From assembly GCF_001854805.1 (NCBI RefSeq), contig NZ_MBLO01000191.1:1-64000 (forward strand): 64,000 bases of DNA. The letters are read 5' to 3'. Made by a program: the position numbers and the translations under genes. This document shows, piece after piece, positions 8,300-16,840 of the stretch. Every line of letters begins with the position of its first letter. Position 1 is the stretch's first letter. Origin of the DNA: Pseudofrankia coriaricola. GTDB taxonomy: Bacteria; Actinomycetota; Actinomycetes; Frankiales; Frankiaceae. The notes under the pieces were generated by a model. That model was not told the DNA's origin. It saw nothing but the letters and a program-made list of their open reading frames with translations, and did no database searches.

Positions 8300-9964
8300 T
8301 CAACCAGTGCTTGCGGCGAGGGCGGGGTGGTAGACGACGAGTCTGCCGGCTCGTTCCCGCTTGGCTGTGTACATGGCGAGGTCGGCTTGGTGGAGCAGGA
8401 TGTCGGGGGTGGCGGGTCGGGTGGCGGCGCTGTCGAGGGTGACCATGCCCAGGCTGGCGCTAGGGGTGTAGCGCTGTCCGACCAGCAGGCAGGGCGCCTG
8501 GATGGCGAGGGCGAGCCGCTCGCCGACGTGGCGGGGGTCGTCGGGGCCGCCGCCGTCGAGGATGACGGCGAACTCGTCGCCGCCGAGGCGGGCGGCGGTG
8601 TCGACCGCGCGGGTCTCCGTCAGCAGCCGGTCGGCGATGATCTTGAGGAGCTCGTCGCCGGCGGCATGGCCGAACGTGTCGTTCACCCGCTTGAAGCCGT
8701 CGAGGTCCAGGAACAGGAGGGACACTCGTGTGTCGGGGGCGTAGTCGGCGGTGATCCTGGAGACGTCGCCATCGGGGACGCAGGCGAGGACCCGCTGTAG
8801 ACGTCGGGTGAACAGCGCCCGGTTCGCCAGGCCGGTCAGGGGGTCGTGGAATGCCTGGTGGCGCAGTTGCTGCTGCTGTTCCCGGGTCTCGGTGAGCAGC
8901 CGGGTGTTCTCGGCGACGGTGACCATCTGTCGGATCAGGGCCACCACCACCAGCGCGATCATGCCGTAGGTCTCGAACAGGTCGAGCCGGACGCCGGCTA
9001 CCCGCTTGTCGACGACCAGGAGGCCCGCGGCCACGAGCGCCGCGTAGGGCAGCACGGCGTGTGCCCACATCGCCCGCGGGCCGGGTGGAGCGGGGTCGTC
9101 CGGGTGCGTAGGGCGCGGAACGGGGGCGAGTGCGGCGATGAAGATCAGCAAATAGGCGAGGGCGAACCCGATCATGCCCCAGGGCGGCAGCTCTAGCCCA
9201 TGCACCGCCGCTATGTAGGGCATGAGATTGGTGGTCACGGCGTAGGCCAGCAGGCCGGTGCCGAGCAGGGCCAGTACCGCCGGGGCGCGCGGCCGGCGGA
9301 AGGTGGCGATCAGCACAACCGCGGTGGCGAGGACCAGGCCGGCTACCTGGTGGATCATGGCGAGCTCGAACGTCTCGGTGTGGTGGCCTGCCTGGACGAG
9401 CGAGGCGAGCGTCATCCCCCACTGCAGCAGGATGATCGAGCCGACGATCAGCAGGCAGTCCAGCAGGGTGATCGTGTACCAGCGGTAGGCGCTGTGCCGC
9501 CGCCGGCCCGGACCGCCGCCGTGCTCACCGACCCGGTCGGTGGGCACGCACAGCAGACCGGCCAGAGCCAGGACGTAGAAGATGAGGAAGGCGGCGTACC
9601 CGGCGGAGATGCCGCCCTGGTGGGGCATGTGGCCGGCCAGGAGCGCCGGCGTCACCGACAGGCTCGCCAACATCGCGCCCGTGGAGGTGATGGCGATGAG
9701 CACCCGCCAGCGGCGCTCCGCGCCGTGTACCCGCCGGGCGGACCAGAAGCAGGCGATCGCGGCGGCGAGCTGGATGGTGGCGTTGACGAGGGTCGTGGCG
9801 GCGCGGGCGGGGTGCAGCTCCAGCAGCGCCGCGAGGGCGACATCGAGCCCGAGGAGCGCTACGGAGGCGATGAGGGCATACCGCAACAACCATGGCGCGC
9901 GGCCCAAACTGGCCGGACGCCACAGCCTGTCTGCGGCGTCGACGACGCCGCGGAGTCCGGACAT
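8300..9964 (-). CDS. Membrane-bound diguanylate cyclase (GGDEF), paralogue 2
   Basis: A 554-residue protein with the same plan as paralogue 1: about ten membrane helices, the shared YRWYTITLLDCLLIVGS block, then GGDEF at about residues 461-465 with the RxxD inhibitory site RAVD five residues earlier. It should synthesise cyclic di-GMP. I chose ATG 9964 (MSGLRG) because it aligns with the MSGARG start of paralogue 1; an upstream codon at 9997 is also open. The frame of the membrane domain is well conserved but the first 20 residues and the loop before DTRVSLLFLDLD differ. An inverted repeat lies 33-48 bases upstream of the start. Confidence 0.9.
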   Translation of the reverse strand: MSGLRGVVDAADRLWRPASLGRAPWLLRYALIASVALLGLDVALAALLELHPARAATTLVNATIQLAAAIACFWSARRVHGAERRWRVLIAITSTGAMLASLSVTPALLAGHMPHQGGISAGYAAFLIFYVLALAGLLCVPTDRVGEHGGGPGRRRHSAYRWYTITLLDCLLIVGSIILLQWGMTLASLVQAGHHTETFELAMIHQVAGLVLATAVVLIATFRRPRAPAVLALLGTGLLAYAVTTNLMPYIAAVHGLELPPWGMIGFALAYLLIFIAALAPVPRPTHPDDPAPPGPRAMWAHAVLPYAALVAAGLLVVDKRVAGVRLDLFETYGMIALVVVALIRQMVTVAENTRLLTETREQQQQLRHQAFHDPLTGLANRALFTRRLQRVLACVPDGDVSRITADYAPDTRVSLLFLDLDGFKRVNDTFGHAAGDELLKIIADRLLTETRAVDTAARLGGDEFAVILDGGGPDDPRHVGERLALAIQAPCLLVGQRYTPSASLGMVTLDSAATRPATPDILLHQADLAMYTAKRERAGRLVVYHPALAASTG

Positions 9965-9996
9965 CACTACATCCCAGTGGTAGCCTACCGCAATCA

Positions 9997-10012
9997 ACTG
10001 AATTCATTCAGT
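9997..10012. promoter_or_regulatory. Inverted repeat upstream of GGDEF paralogue 2
   Basis: ACTGAAT-TC-ATTCAGT is a perfect 7-bp inverted repeat with a 2-base centre, in an AT-rich spot 33 bases before the ATG at 9964. Its size and position suit a dimeric repressor or activator. No matching element is seen upstream of paralogue 1. Confidence 0.4.
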
Positions 10013-10308
10013 GACGACCTGGCGGGTCTGGCCGACCGGCCGCACCCGCCTCTGCCCACCGGGGCCGGACGCCCTCACGTGCGTCAAACCGTCGTAGCCG
10101 ATCTTGTCTGACGTGTCGCCGTCGGCGGCCTTCGCCAGGTGCGGATGCGGACCTGCGGCCGCACGTCGACAGCGCCTTGGCTGCCCGTGCGGACGGTGGG
10201 GCTAGGCCCACCCACAGTGGCGGTTCAGGCCCCTCGTGTGCGGGCGGACCCGTTCCTAGCGTGAGTGTCGCTACCTGCCACGAACGGCCACTCACCTGGA
10301 GCGACCTC

Positions 10309-11692
10309 ATGACAGCCCCGCCAGTCGCCTTCGCGCTGGAGGCACAGGGCCTGACCCGGATCTTCGGCGCGGGCGCGGGAACCGTGCACGCCCTCGACGG
10401 CGTCGACCTCGCCTTCCCCCGCGGCACCTTCACGGCCGTGATGGGCCCCTCCGGCTCCGGCAAGTCCACCTTCCTGTCCTGCGCCGCCGGGATCGACCAG
10501 CCGACCGGCGGCCGGGTGCTGGGGCACCCTGATCGTGCTCTTCTCGGTCGCCTCGACGGTCGGTCTCACCGCGGCGCGCCGAACCGGCGAGATCGGGTTG
10601 CTGCGCACCCTCGGCGCGACCCCGCGCCAGGCCCGCCGGCTGATCCGCCGGGAGGCGCTGGCCGTCGCGGTCTGCGGCGCGCTCGCCGGCGCCGTGCTCG
10701 CCGCCGCCACCGGCTGGCTGCTGCTGGACCTGCTGCGCGGCCACCTCGTCTCCGCCTCCGTGGGGTACGCGGCCGGGCCCGCGTCCCTCGGCGCCGCCGC
10801 GGGTCTGGTCGTGCTCACCAGCGTGGCGGCAGCGGCCGTCGCGGCCCGGCGGTCGACCCGCGCGCCCGCCGGCGTGACGCTGCGCGACAGCGACGCGGAG
10901 ACGGGCCGGATGCGCTGGTACCGGGTGGTGGCGGCGCTGCTGCTGATCGCCTACGGCATCGGCGGGGGCATCGTGACGATCAGCGTGACGGCGAACTCCG
11001 ACGACCCGTACGCGGCGATGCAGACGAGTGGGAGCTGCTCCATCCTGGTCGGCCTCGGCCTGGCGCTGCTCGCGCCGCTGCTGCTGCGCTGGCTGTCGGC
11101 CCCGCTCGCGGGGCTGGTCACGGGCCTCGGCGGCCGGGGCGCCGGCTACCTCGCGGCGTACAACGCCCGGCGGCGGGCGCACCGGCTCGCGGCCGTGCTC
11201 GCCCCGGTGATCGTGCTGACGTCGGCGGCGATCGGGACGCTCATGCTGGTCAGCATCGACACCCGCACCCTGCCCGGCGGAACCGAGGACTCCGACACCA
11301 TCAACCTGTTGAACAACGTCGTCGTGGGCATGGTCTCCCTGTTCGCGGCCATCATGGTCGTGAACGCGTTCGCCGCGGGCGTCGCCGACCGCCGCGCCGA
11401 GCTGCGCCGCCTCTGGCTCATGGGCGCGACCCCGACACAGGTCAGGAGCTCCGTGGTCGCGGAGGGCGCCGTCGTCACGGCCGTCGGCCTGGTGCTCGGT
11501 GCCCTGGCCTCCCTCGCGACCGTGATCCCCTTCTCGGTCGCCCGTGACGAGGGTGTCGTCCCGGACGGCCAGCTGTGGATCGCGCCGCTGGTCGCCACCG
11601 TCGTCGTCCTGCTCACCCTGACCGCCGCCCGCGTCGCCGCCGGCGCTAGCATCCGGACCGCCCTCGGGGAGGTCAGACGTCCCGCCACATGA
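10309..11692 (+). pseudogene. Collapsed ABC exporter locus: ATPase N-terminus joined to FtsX permease C-terminus
   Basis: The ATG at 10309 opens an ABC ATPase in which the Walker A motif [10 protein letters not shown] is intact, but the homology stops about residue 69 (AAGIDQPTGGRV). From about 10520, in the next reading frame, the sequence continues as CWGTLIVLFSVASTVGLTAARRTGEIGLLRTLGATPRQARR. That is the end of the first FtsX domain of a MacB/FtsX-type permease, and it runs to a stop at 11692 with a complete second FtsX domain. Missing are the ATPase signature, Walker B and roughly the first 300 residues of the permease. A single out-of-frame deletion of well over 1 kb explains this. A GTG at 10535 could express a permease fragment, but without its ATPase it is unlikely to work. 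Confidence 0.8.
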
Positions 11693-12128
11693 CGACGTGC
11701 GGGCCGATCCGTGGCTCCTCCCACGGCTCACCCCGCGTGCGCAGCCCTCCCCGCTCGTAGAAGGGGACGGCGCGCACGCGGGCGTTGCACCACAGCAGCC
11801 CGCCGCCGTGGCCGCGGACGTGGTCGACCGCGGCCGCGAGCAGCCGGGACCCGATCCCGAGGCCGCGCATCGCCTCGTCGGTCGCCATGCCCCGCAGCCG
11901 CCAACCGGCCGCCCCCCACGGCGCCTCCTCCCGCATCACCGACACGGTCCCGACGACGGTCCCGTCCGCCAGTACTGCGACCACATGGGCGCTGTCCGGC
12001 TCGTCGTCACCCGGGAACACCACGTCATGAACCGCCTGGTGCGGCCGCAGCACCCGCTGCCGCAACGGCAGCGTCACCTCGGCCTCGACCCGCTCGAGAC
12101 GGACCCCCGCCGGCTCGTCAGCGCTCAC
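11673..12128 (-). CDS. GNAT-family N-acetyltransferase
   Basis: A 151-residue GNAT protein. The acetyl-CoA-binding motif is MRGLGIGSRLLAAAVDHVRGHG (R-x-x-G-x-G/I form), preceded by VVGTVSVMRE and WRLRGMATDE strands and followed by FYERGGLRTRGE. It transfers acetyl from acetyl-CoA to an unknown amine. The GTG start at 12128 overlaps the stop of the upstream methyltransferase gene by four bases (GTGA), indicating translational coupling. Its 3' end overlaps the convergent broken permease by 20 bases. The last residues (PHVVMWRDV) fit the usual final strand, so it appears complete. Confidence 0.85.
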   Translation of the reverse strand: MSADEPAGVRLERVEAEVTLPLRQRVLRPHQAVHDVVFPGDDEPDSAHVVAVLADGTVVGTVSVMREEAPWGAAGWRLRGMATDEAMRGLGIGSRLLAAAVDHVRGHGGGLLWCNARVRAVPFYERGGLRTRGEPWEEPRIGPHVVMWRDV

Positions 12129-13207
12129 CGACCTGTCACCTGTGCCTGAGCCCCATGCCAGCGTTCCTGACGGGTGGCGAGGGCGAGGAACCGGTGTGCT
12201 GGGTCGTCGTAGCTGTCCAGGCGCCAGCCGGTGGCGGCGAGCAGCGGCTCGAGGCGGCTGGCGGCCAGCGGCTCGTCCGGGCGCAGCGCTCGGCCGTGGC
12301 GGGCCGCCAGTGCGGTGCGGCCGGAGGGGTGGAAGATCGCCAGCGTTCCGCCGGGGCGGCTGACCCGAGCGAGCTCGGCGAGCCCCGCGGACATGTCCGG
12401 CAGATGGTGCACGAGGCCGGCGGCGAAGACCGCGTCGACGGCGCCGGCCGCGATGGGCAGCCGGCGGGCGTCGGCGAGGACCAGCGCCGCGTGGGTGGCG
12501 CGACCACGCTGGCGGGTGGTGACGAGCATCTGCGAGGTCACGTCCAGGCCGATCACTGTGCCGGCCGGCCCGACCGCGTCACGCAGCGCGGGCAGGGCCC
12601 GCCCGGTCCCGCAGCCCGCGTCGAGCACCACCGCGCCGGCGCGCAGCCCGATCTCGCGGACGGCGGCGGCGTAGGCCGGCAGGTCGTCGCCGAACTTCGT
12701 GTCCCAGGTGGCCGCGCGCACGGCGAAAAACGCCTGGCTCTCGCTGACATGCCAGCTCCCGTCGCCGGCCAGCCGGGACGCGACGTGCCTGATCACCGGC
12801 CACGCCGGGTCGTCCACGTCGACGACGACGTCCGGGCCGCGCTCGTCGTCGCGGTCGTCGCGGCCCGCTGAGCGGGTTCGCAACCAGACGACGACATCCC
12901 ACTCGCCGCCTGGCGGCGCGGCGCGCCAGCGAGGGCCGTCCGCCAGCACCGCCAGGTCGGCGGCACCCTCGTCGAGCGTCGCGTCGCCGTCCGCCTCCGA
13001 CGCGCCCGCGTCCGTCGCCGACGCGTCCGCCAGCCGGCGGCAGGGATGCCCGTCCGCGCGCAGGTGGGCCGCCAGCCGGTCCGCGAACACGGCGGGCAGG
13101 CCTTCGCCGTCGGCTCCGTGGACGAGGACCCGAACGGCGCCCGGCGGGACCATCCCGGCGACCGTGCCGACGACCGTCTTCCAGCGGCCGACCTGCTCGC
13201 TCGTCAT
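12125..13207 (-). CDS. Degenerate uridine-kinase-like domain fused to a SAM methyltransferase
   Basis: A 360-residue protein. Residues about 1-165 resemble nucleoside/uridine kinases: WKTVVGTVAGMVPPGAVRVLVHG, then WDVVVWLRTRSAGR, then DDPAWPVIRHV. The phosphate-binding loop, however, reads GADGEGLP where GVDGAGKT would be expected, so the Lys and Thr are lost and kinase activity is unlikely. The second half is a class I methyltransferase with motif I VLDAGCGTGRALP at about 205 and VFAAGLVHHLPDMSAGLAELARVSRPGG later. The substrate is unknown. Start chosen at ATG 13207 because GGAG lies six bases upstream; ATG 13255 and 13285 are alternatives. It is coupled to the GNAT gene by a GTGA overlap. 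Confidence 0.75.
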   Translation of the reverse strand: MTSEQVGRWKTVVGTVAGMVPPGAVRVLVHGADGEGLPAVFADRLAAHLRADGHPCRRLADASATDAGASEADGDATLDEGAADLAVLADGPRWRAAPPGGEWDVVVWLRTRSAGRDDRDDERGPDVVVDVDDPAWPVIRHVASRLAGDGSWHVSESQAFFAVRAATWDTKFGDDLPAYAAAVREIGLRAGAVVLDAGCGTGRALPALRDAVGPAGTVIGLDVTSQMLVTTRQRGRATHAALVLADARRLPIAAGAVDAVFAAGLVHHLPDMSAGLAELARVSRPGGTLAIFHPSGRTALAARHGRALRPDEPLAASRLEPLLAATGWRLDSYDDPAHRFLALATRQERWHGAQAQVTGR

Positions 13208-13317
13208 CTCCAACTCCACGGCCGCCGCCGCTCCACCGTCCGCCACGGGCACCATGATGGCCACCCGACCAGACCGGGTGGCCATCGGACCGGACAACCG
13301 GGCCGCGCCTCGTTCGG

Positions 13318-15486
13318 TTAGTCGTTGCGCGCGGTCTCCGGGCCGGTGATCCGCCGCAGCAGCGGCAGTGTCGACGCGATGACCGCCAGCGAGAGTGCCA
13401 GCCCACCGGCGACGACCGTGTAGTACGCGGGGCCGGGTGCGACCAGCGTGTAGTCGAGCTGCGCGCGCAGGAACAGCTGCGCGGCGACGAACCCCATGCC
13501 GATCGCCACGGCGGCGGTGACCAGCAGTGGTACCACGCTCTCGATCGCGACCACCCGGCGCAGCGTCGCGAGCTGTACCCCGGTCAGCCGCAGCAGGCTG
13601 AACGGCCGTCTCCGGTCGCTGAGCCCGCCGGCCACACTGACCGCCAGGCTGCAGCCCGCGATCGGCAGGCTGCACAGGATGACCACGTTGGCCAGCTGCT
13701 GGAACCTGACCAGCAGCCGGGCGTTGTCGGCCTCCCACTCACCCTCGCTCGCCGGCAGCTGCCCCTGGGGGAACGCGTTCTCCAGCATGGTCCTGGCGCG
13801 CTCGAAGGCCGCCCGGTCGGTGGTGTCGACCACCACGGACATGACGGGCATCCGCGCGACCTCGGCGGGCACGACATCGGCCGCCTCGATCTCTGTGCCG
13901 GCCACGCCGACGAGGCCGGGCGCGACGGTGGCGACCTGTGCGCCGGCCGGGCAGTGGCCATACACGGCCAGGCGGTCCAGCTCGGCGCACGTAATCACTG
14001 GGCGTCCCTTGAGCGGGTCGGTGTCGCGGTGGACCACCGTGACAGCGCGGACGCCGGGGATCGCCCCGAGCCCTGCCGGGATCTGGCCCGCCGTCGGCAC
14101 CGGGCCGTCCTCGGGCCAGAAGATCTTGTGCAGGGTCGTCGCCGCCACGGAGTCGGTGCGGGGCGCGCCCCGGTTGGCGACGAACGTCGTGATGGCCCCG
14201 GTCGCCACGCTGGTCACGAACAGGGCCACGATCAGCCCGCTGACCGACCGGAAGCCGGCCCGCGGGTCGTCGGCGAGGCGCCGCCCGGCGATGAGGGCGG
14301 CCGGTCGGCTCGCCCGCCCGGCCAGCACACGGGCGGCCAGCATGGTGAGCCATGGCCCGGCCAGCACCAGCCCGCTCAGGATCAGCACGAAGCCGGTGAA
14401 GTACGCGGCGAGCTGGCCGCTGGTCGTGTCGGGCCGGCGGCCGATGAAGTAGGCCAGCTCCGCGAGCCCGGTGGCGAGCGGGAGCACCCGCCAGGCCCGC
14501 GGCGGGCGGGGCGTGACCCGCCGGCTCACGCCCAGCGGCGAGATCCGCACCCGGCGCAGCGCCAGCCCGGCCGCCACGACGGCGCCGGCCGGGACGCCGA
14601 GCGCGACCACCAGCACGTCCAGCGCCGTGAGTGACAGGTCGGCGCGGAAGAACCGCTCGCCGGTGAACGCTATCCCGGCCAGTCCCGGCCGGGCCGCGAA
14701 GAACAGGGCGAACCCGACGGCGGTGCCGGCCGCGGCCGCGAGCGTCGACTCCACCGCGGACAGCAGCGAGATCTGCCGCGGCGTGGCGCCGACCAGCCGC
14801 ATCGCCGCGAACCGCTGCTCGCGGCGGGTGGCGGCCAGCCGGGTCGCGGTGCCGATGAAGATGAGGACAGGGAAGAGCAGCGACGCGGCCACGACGGAGA
14901 GGGTGACCGCCATGGCGTTGGCGTTGAACCCCACGTAGCAGTCGTGGCAGGCGCTCGGCGTGGTGGTCATGATCTGCGTGACCCGCGTGGCGCCCAGCCT
15001 CTCCAGGTCGGCGCGGGCGCGGCCGAGGACGATGAGCAGCGAGTCGGGCGAGGGCAGTGCCGAGCCGCCGATGGTGCCGATCTCGTGGCCGGGGAAGCGG
15101 TCGCCGAGCTGCGCGGCGGGTGTGGTGCGCAGCAGCTCGCCGAGCGCGGGGGAGACGTAGTACTCGCCGGGACCGGGCAGGCGCGGGATGCCCGGCGGTA
15201 CCGGCGCGTCCGCTCCCAGCGCGGCGACCTCGACCCGGCCGATCGACCGGCCGTGGTAGTAGTCGCCGCGGACCAGCCACAGCATCGCGTCCTGGCCCGG
15301 GGCGGCCGGGGCGACGGCGGTGTTGAGCCAGGCGTACCGCTGGTTCTGCGCGCCCACCGCGTTCACGCCCGCCACGGGGGCGAGCAGCAGCGCGACGCCG
15401 AGCGCCACCGCGCCGGCGATGATGACGAGCCGGGTGACGGCCTCCCGGCCGCCGGCCAGGGACAGCCGCACCGCGAACCGGATCAT
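13318..15486 (-). CDS. FtsX-like ABC transporter permease
   Basis: A 722-residue permease with a cytoplasmic N-terminus, one helix, a large extracytoplasmic domain, then two FtsX domains. Landmarks are LAATRREQRFAAMRLVGATPRQ at about 220 and SDRRRPFSLLRLTGVQLATLR at about 630, the paired coupling-helix motifs of this family. Such permeases work with a cytosolic ATPase to move lipids, peptides or drugs, or to relay conformational signals. The ATG at 15486 overlaps the stop of the ATPase gene by four bases (ATGA). It is the last gene of the PadR-ATPase-permease operon. It is separated from the methyltransferase start by about 110 bases. Confidence 0.88.
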   Translation of the reverse strand: MIRFAVRLSLAGGREAVTRLVIIAGAVALGVALLLAPVAGVNAVGAQNQRYAWLNTAVAPAAPGQDAMLWLVRGDYYHGRSIGRVEVAALGADAPVPPGIPRLPGPGEYYVSPALGELLRTTPAAQLGDRFPGHEIGTIGGSALPSPDSLLIVLGRARADLERLGATRVTQIMTTTPSACHDCYVGFNANAMAVTLSVVAASLLFPVLIFIGTATRLAATRREQRFAAMRLVGATPRQISLLSAVESTLAAAAGTAVGFALFFAARPGLAGIAFTGERFFRADLSLTALDVLVVALGVPAGAVVAAGLALRRVRISPLGVSRRVTPRPPRAWRVLPLATGLAELAYFIGRRPDTTSGQLAAYFTGFVLILSGLVLAGPWLTMLAARVLAGRASRPAALIAGRRLADDPRAGFRSVSGLIVALFVTSVATGAITTFVANRGAPRTDSVAATTLHKIFWPEDGPVPTAGQIPAGLGAIPGVRAVTVVHRDTDPLKGRPVITCAELDRLAVYGHCPAGAQVATVAPGLVGVAGTEIEAADVVPAEVARMPVMSVVVDTTDRAAFERARTMLENAFPQGQLPASEGEWEADNARLLVRFQQLANVVILCSLPIAGCSLAVSVAGGLSDRRRPFSLLRLTGVQLATLRRVVAIESVVPLLVTAAVAIGMGFVAAQLFLRAQLDYTLVAPGPAYYTVVAGGLALSLAVIASTLPLLRRITGPETARND

Positions 15487-16172
15487 GAGTGCACCAGCGC
15501 GTTCACCTTGCCGTCGCGCACGATGACCTGCCGGTCGGCGTACGCCGCGACGCGGGCCTCGTGGGTGACGAGGACGACGGTCGTGCGCTGCTCCTGGGCG
15601 GAGTCGACGAGGAGGTTCATCACCTGCTCGCCGGTGATGGAGTCGAGCGCTCCGGTCGGCTCGTCGGCGAACAGGACGCTCGGCCGGGCGACGAGGCCGC
15701 GGGCGAGCGCCACCCGCTGCGCCTGGCCGCCGGACAGCTCACCCGACCGGCGCCGTTCCAGCCCGGCAAGGCCCAGCCGCTCGAACCAGGGCAGGGCCGC
15801 GGACATGGCGGCCCCCCGTCGGACACCGCCGAGCAGCAGAGGCAGCGCGACGTTCTCCTGGGCGGTCAGCTCCGGCACGAGCTGCCCGAACTGGAAGACG
15901 AACCCGAACCGGTCCCGGCGAAGGACGCTGCGCTCGATCTCACCCAGCCGGTCGACGCGGCCGCCCTCGAAGTGGACCTCGCCGGCGCTAGGGATGAGGA
16001 TCCCGGCCAGGCAGTGCAGCAGCGTGGACTTGCCGGAGCCGCTCGGGCCCATGATGGCGACGATCTCGCCCTCGTCCACGGCGAGGCTCGCGCCGCGCAG
16101 CGCCGGGGTCTCGCCGAACGACAGGACGACGTCGCGCGCCTCGATCGCCGTCACGCCCCCACTGGCCGTCAT
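15483..16172 (-). CDS. ABC transporter ATP-binding protein (MacB/LolD type)
   Basis: A 229-residue ATPase with Walker [11 protein letters not shown]-loop FQFGQL, signature LSGGQAQR, Walker B VLFADEP and switch His in VTHEARVA. The ADEPTGALD block is typical of the MacB/LolD subfamily, which pairs with FtsX-like permeases. The ATG at 16172 overlaps the PadR stop (ATGA) and its own stop overlaps the permease start (ATGA), so the three genes are translationally coupled. The reading frame is open upstream through the PadR gene, but this start fits the usual N-terminus AIEARDVVLSFG. Confidence 0.92.
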   Translation of the reverse strand: MTASGGVTAIEARDVVLSFGETPALRGASLAVDEGEIVAIMGPSGSGKSTLLHCLAGILIPSAGEVHFEGGRVDRLGEIERSVLRRDRFGFVFQFGQLVPELTAQENVALPLLLGGVRRGAAMSAALPWFERLGLAGLERRRSGELSGGQAQRVALARGLVARPSVLFADEPTGALDSITGEQVMNLLVDSAQEQRTTVVLVTHEARVAAYADRQVIVRDGKVNALVHS

Positions 16173-16693
16173 GCCGTCACCACGGTACGCAGCGCGTCCA
16201 GCCGGACGACCGTCGTGTCGATCCAGTGCAGGTCGGCCTCCAGGTGGAACAGCCCGTGGTCGGCCAGCAGGACGTCGACGAGGTTGCCGCCGCGCTTGAC
16301 CGCGGTGAGCTCCTTCATCCGCCGCAGGTGCGCGGCGCGCTGCGTGTCGAGGTACTCCTCGGCGGGGCGGCCCAGCATCAGCGCCAGCACGACCTTGCTG
16401 AAAAGCACCGTCTGCAGGTTGGGCTCCGGCTCCACCGGTTCGGTCAGCCACGCGTCGACCTCGGTCACGCCGAGCTCGGTGATGACGTAGCGCTTCCGGT
16501 CCGGCCCGACGCCCGGTTCCACGTCGCCGATCATGATCTTGCCGTCCCGCGCGAGCCGGCCGAGCGTGGCGTAGACCTGCCCGAACGGCAGGGGCTTGCC
16601 GCGGTTGAAGAAGGTGTCGTAGTCGCGCTTGAGGTCGTAGCCGTGGCTGGGCTCGCGTTCGAGCAGGCCGAGGAGGGTCAGTGGAACGCTCAT
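16169..16693 (-). CDS. PadR-family transcriptional regulator
   Basis: A 174-residue PadR protein. The winged helix is seen in LTLLGLLEREPSHGYDLKRDYD, then FGQVYATLGRLARDGKIMIGDVEPGVGPDRKRYVITELG; the GY.L and Y..L.RL positions are family-defining. The C-terminal Vir-like helical part contains LQTVLFSKVVLALMLGRPAEEYL. PadR proteins often repress an adjacent transporter operon and release on ligand binding. Here the downstream partners are the ATPase and FtsX permease, coupled by a 4-base overlap. Direct repeats at 16715-16736 upstream of the ATG are the probable binding region, so the whole operon is likely self-regulated. Confidence 0.9.
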   Translation of the reverse strand: MSVPLTLLGLLEREPSHGYDLKRDYDTFFNRGKPLPFGQVYATLGRLARDGKIMIGDVEPGVGPDRKRYVITELGVTEVDAWLTEPVEPEPNLQTVLFSKVVLALMLGRPAEEYLDTQRAAHLRRMKELTAVKRGGNLVDVLLADHGLFHLEADLHWIDTTVVRLDALRTVVTA

Positions 16694-16711
16694 GCGAGCA
16701 CCATACTCTGA

Positions 16712-16736
16712 GCGTATACCTCGCGTATATACCTCG
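16712..16736 (-). promoter_or_regulatory. Direct repeat in the PadR promoter
   Basis: In the direction of the PadR gene the sequence CGAGGTATA occurs twice with a 13-base period (TATACCTCG at 16715-16723 and 16728-16736 on the plus strand). It is an AT-rich island 22-43 bases before the ATG at 16693. TATAC also resembles a -10 element, so a bound regulator would block the polymerase. Confidence 0.5.
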
Positions 16737-16840
16737 GGCGTACAGCGAGGGTCGTGATTCCGCTGTCAAGGTCAGGCATTCGGGCGGCGGATGCGCGCCA
16801 GTGCCCGCCAGGAGGTCGGGCAGGCGGCCGGCTCGCGGTG

